This document shows, one piece after another, positions 62,541 to 64,000 of a stretch of 64,000 bases of DNA. Every line of letters begins with the position of its first letter. Position 1 is the first letter of the stretch. The translations under genes were made by a program, and so were the position numbers. The stretch spans positions 1,860,001 through 1,924,000 of the forward strand of contig NZ_CP118733.1 in NCBI RefSeq assembly GCF_032594915.1, read 5' to 3'. This DNA is from Streptococcus sp. 29896. GTDB lineage: Bacteria; Bacillota; Bacilli; Lactobacillales; Streptococcaceae. The notes below the pieces were generated by a model. It searched no databases. It was not told the DNA's origin and worked only from the letters and a program-made list of their open reading frames with translations.

Positions 62541-63041
62541 ATGGAAACTTGGAATGCCTACACAGCCGACGGTCACCTGACCGACCATACCCTCACACGC
62601 GGAGAAGCCATTCCCGATGGCCTATACCACCTAGTCGTCGAGTGCATCATCCGCCACCGCGACGGCAGCACCCTCTTCATGAAGCGCGACAGCGCCAAGC
62701 CCTCCTACCCTGACTATTATGAAGCGACAGCAGGAGGCTCGGCTTTATTTGGGGAAATAGCAGAGCAGGCCATTTTACGCGAAGTCCGCGAGGAGACAGG
62801 TATTGAACTGACAGCTAACCAACTCCGCCACCATACACACTTTGTCGCCCATGATGACCAGTGTATCTTCCACTGCTACTGGGCTGAAACCGACTGGGAC
62901 AAATCTGCTATCCAACTCCAAGCCGAAGAAACCAGCCACTACATCTGGGTCCCACAAGAAAAACTGAAAGATTTCCTGGAAAATGAACAGGTTATTCCAA
63001 GGCAGAAGGACTATGTGGAGAGCTTGTTTTTAGAAAGCTAA
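62541..63041 (+). CDS. NUDIX hydrolase
   Basis: 166 residues. Opening METWNAYTADGHLTDHTLTRGE is typical of the isopentenyl-isomerase-like YfcD subgroup. The Nudix box is intact: GGSALFGEIAEQAILREVREETGI, matching Gx5Ex7REUxEExGU. Hydrolyses nucleoside-diphosphate-linked or related compounds; substrate unknown. RBS AGGAGA precedes the ATG. Monocistronic and convergent with gltX. Confidence 0.9.
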   Translation: METWNAYTADGHLTDHTLTRGEAIPDGLYHLVVECIIRHRDGSTLFMKRDSAKPSYPDYYEATAGGSALFGEIAEQAILREVREETGIELTANQLRHHTHFVAHDDQCIFHCYWAETDWDKSAIQLQAEETSHYIWVPQEKLKDFLENEQVIPRQKDYVESLFLES

Positions 63042-63045
63042 ATCA

Positions 63046-63075
63046 AATCCCCGCCGTCACAGGACAGCGGGGATT
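63046..63075. terminator. Bidirectional terminator between the NUDIX gene and gltX
   Basis: Stem AATCCCCGC/GCGGGGATT with a 12-base loop, 5 bases past the plus-strand stop and 8 bases past the gltX stop. T-rich only on the plus side (ATTTATCTT). Confidence 0.65.
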
Positions 63076-63082
63076 ATTTATC

Positions 63083-64000
63083 TTACAAACTCTTCAACAT
63101 ATTATCAATATGCTGGATGGATTTTTCACGACCGAGGAGGTAAATAGTATTTGGCAACTCTGGTCCGTGCATTTCGCCTGAAACGGCGATACGGATTGGC
63201 ATGAAGAGATTTTTGCCCTTGATGCCTGTTTCTTTTTGGACTGCCTTAATTTGCGGGAAGATATTATCTGGTTGGAACTCTTCGTCCGTCATAGCCTCCA
63301 ATTTTTCCTTGAGAGCATTGAGGACCGTCGGTACCGTTTCGCCTGCCATGACTTCTTTTTCCTCGTCTGTCAATTCTGGGAAATCTGAGAAGAAAAGGTC
63401 TGTCAAACCAACGATCTGATCTGCAGATGACATTTGTGGCTTGTAAAGTTCCACCAATTTTTCTGCCTTGTCTGTCAAGCGACCCGCTTCTTCCAAGAAT
63501 GGTTTGGCAAGGTTGAAAATAGTTTCTAAATCAGCATTTTTGATGTACTCATTGCTCATCCAGTCCATTTTCTTCTGGTCAAATGCTGCTGGTGACTTGC
63601 TGAGACGATTTTCATCAAAGAGTTGGATAAATTGCTCACGGGAGAAGATTTCCTCTTCACCACCAGGGTTCCAACCCAAGAGACCGATAAAGTTGAAAAC
63701 AGCTTCAGGCATGTACCCTTTACGACGGTAATCTTCGATAAACTGAAGGGTGTTGGTATCACGTTTGGACAGTTTTTTACCAGTCTCAGAGTTGATAATC
63801 AAGGTCATGTGACCAAACTCTGGCGCTTCCCAACCAAGTGCTTCATAGACCATGAGTTGCTTCGGTGTGTTAGCAATATGGTCATCTCCGCGGATAACGT
63901 GCGAGATGTTCATGAGATAATCATCCACCACCACGGCAAAGTTGTAGGTTGGATAGCCGTCACGTTTCTGGATAACCCAGTCACCACCGATATTGACACC
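63083..64000 (-). CDS. gltX: Glutamyl-tRNA synthetase, 3' portion
   Basis: The frame is open to the right edge of the window, so the N-terminus with the HIGH motif is outside. The visible 305 codons contain [19 protein letters not shown], the class I KMSKR equivalent [10 protein letters not shown], and the C-terminal anticodon-binding helices ending [15 protein letters not shown]. It charges tRNA-Glu, and in most Firmicutes tRNA-Gln as well, which is then transamidated by GatCAB. Confidence 0.97.
   Translation of the reverse strand, partial: GVNIGGDWVIQKRDGYPTYNFAVVVDDYLMNISHVIRGDDHIANTPKQLMVYEALGWEAPEFGHMTLIINSETGKKLSKRDTNTLQFIEDYRRKGYMPEAVFNFIGLLGWNPGGEEEIFSREQFIQLFDENRLSKSPAAFDQKKMDWMSNEYIKNADLETIFNLAKPFLEEAGRLTDKAEKLVELYKPQMSSADQIVGLTDLFFSDFPELTDEEKEVMAGETVPTVLNALKEKLEAMTDEEFQPDNIFPQIKAVQKETGIKGKNLFMPIRIAVSGEMHGPELPNTIYLLGREKSIQHIDNMLKSL

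Overview
The window looks like the chromosome of a low-GC Gram-positive coccus of the genus Streptococcus, and gene content and order suggest Streptococcus suis or a close relative. The evidence is a YSIRK-type surface subtilase, the pbp2A-rpmG-secE-nusG block, purR, the rsgA-rpe-thiN-rmuC-yhaM-purR run, rpmH-jag-yidC-rnpA, and streptococcal-style ribosome binding sites. The species is an inference. Almost everything is on the minus strand, so transcription runs right to left.

Layout: 1-4893, a cell-surface subtilisin-like protease (C-terminus outside the window). 5038-8311, the housekeeping block nusG, secE, rpmG, pbp2A. 8462-10301, a plus-strand pair (NADPH-dependent flavoprotein reductase and an RluA-type pseudouridine synthase). 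10383-42281, a 32-kb type VIIb secretion (T7SS/Ess) island. 42466-48592, purR and a conserved run up to rsgA. 48757-48839, tRNA-Leu(CAG). 48890-52947, an ABC exporter, a YdcF-like protein, rsmA and a YefM-YoeB toxin-antitoxin pair. 53193-53276, a 27-aa holin-like type I toxin. 53462-56398, a broken NUDIX gene, rnmV, tatD, a HAD phosphatase and rpmH. 56546-61406, jag, yidC, rnpA, argH, argG. 61545-64000, a VOC-fold protein, a NUDIX hydrolase and the 3' part of gltX.

The T7SS island is the main interest. Its core is canonical and in order: esxA, esaA, essA, esaB, essB, essC. essC is present twice. Copy 1 (36698-32280) is intact. Copy 2 (28709-24276) is nearly identical to copy 1 for 3.8 kb, carries a single C-to-T nonsense change, and switches to an unrelated C-terminal domain of about 200 residues. 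Each tail leads, with start/stop overlap, into its own effector set. Tail 1 leads to a lipoprotein plus a reverse-ordered GHSFG lipase (TslA/TilA-like). Tail 2 leads to two Lap chaperone-like proteins, an LXG toxin with a glycine-zipper C-terminus, a membrane immunity protein and a DUF4176 protein. This looks like two EssC-tail/effector alleles, normally alternative between strains, captured side by side within long direct repeats.

Further downstream lie one more complete LXG module and two 5'-truncated LXG modules (one membrane-active with a DUF443-like immunity protein, one with a TNT-type NAD glycohydrolase domain), plus orphan immunity-type membrane proteins. Modules are separated by recurring hairpin terminators (TCCAGACA...TGTCTGGA). 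Each truncated gene begins directly after a recurring leader element of about 170 bp. I read this as a store of orphan toxin/immunity cassettes available for recombination with the full-length LXG gene. That interpretation is inference; the repeats, truncations and overlaps are visible in the sequence.
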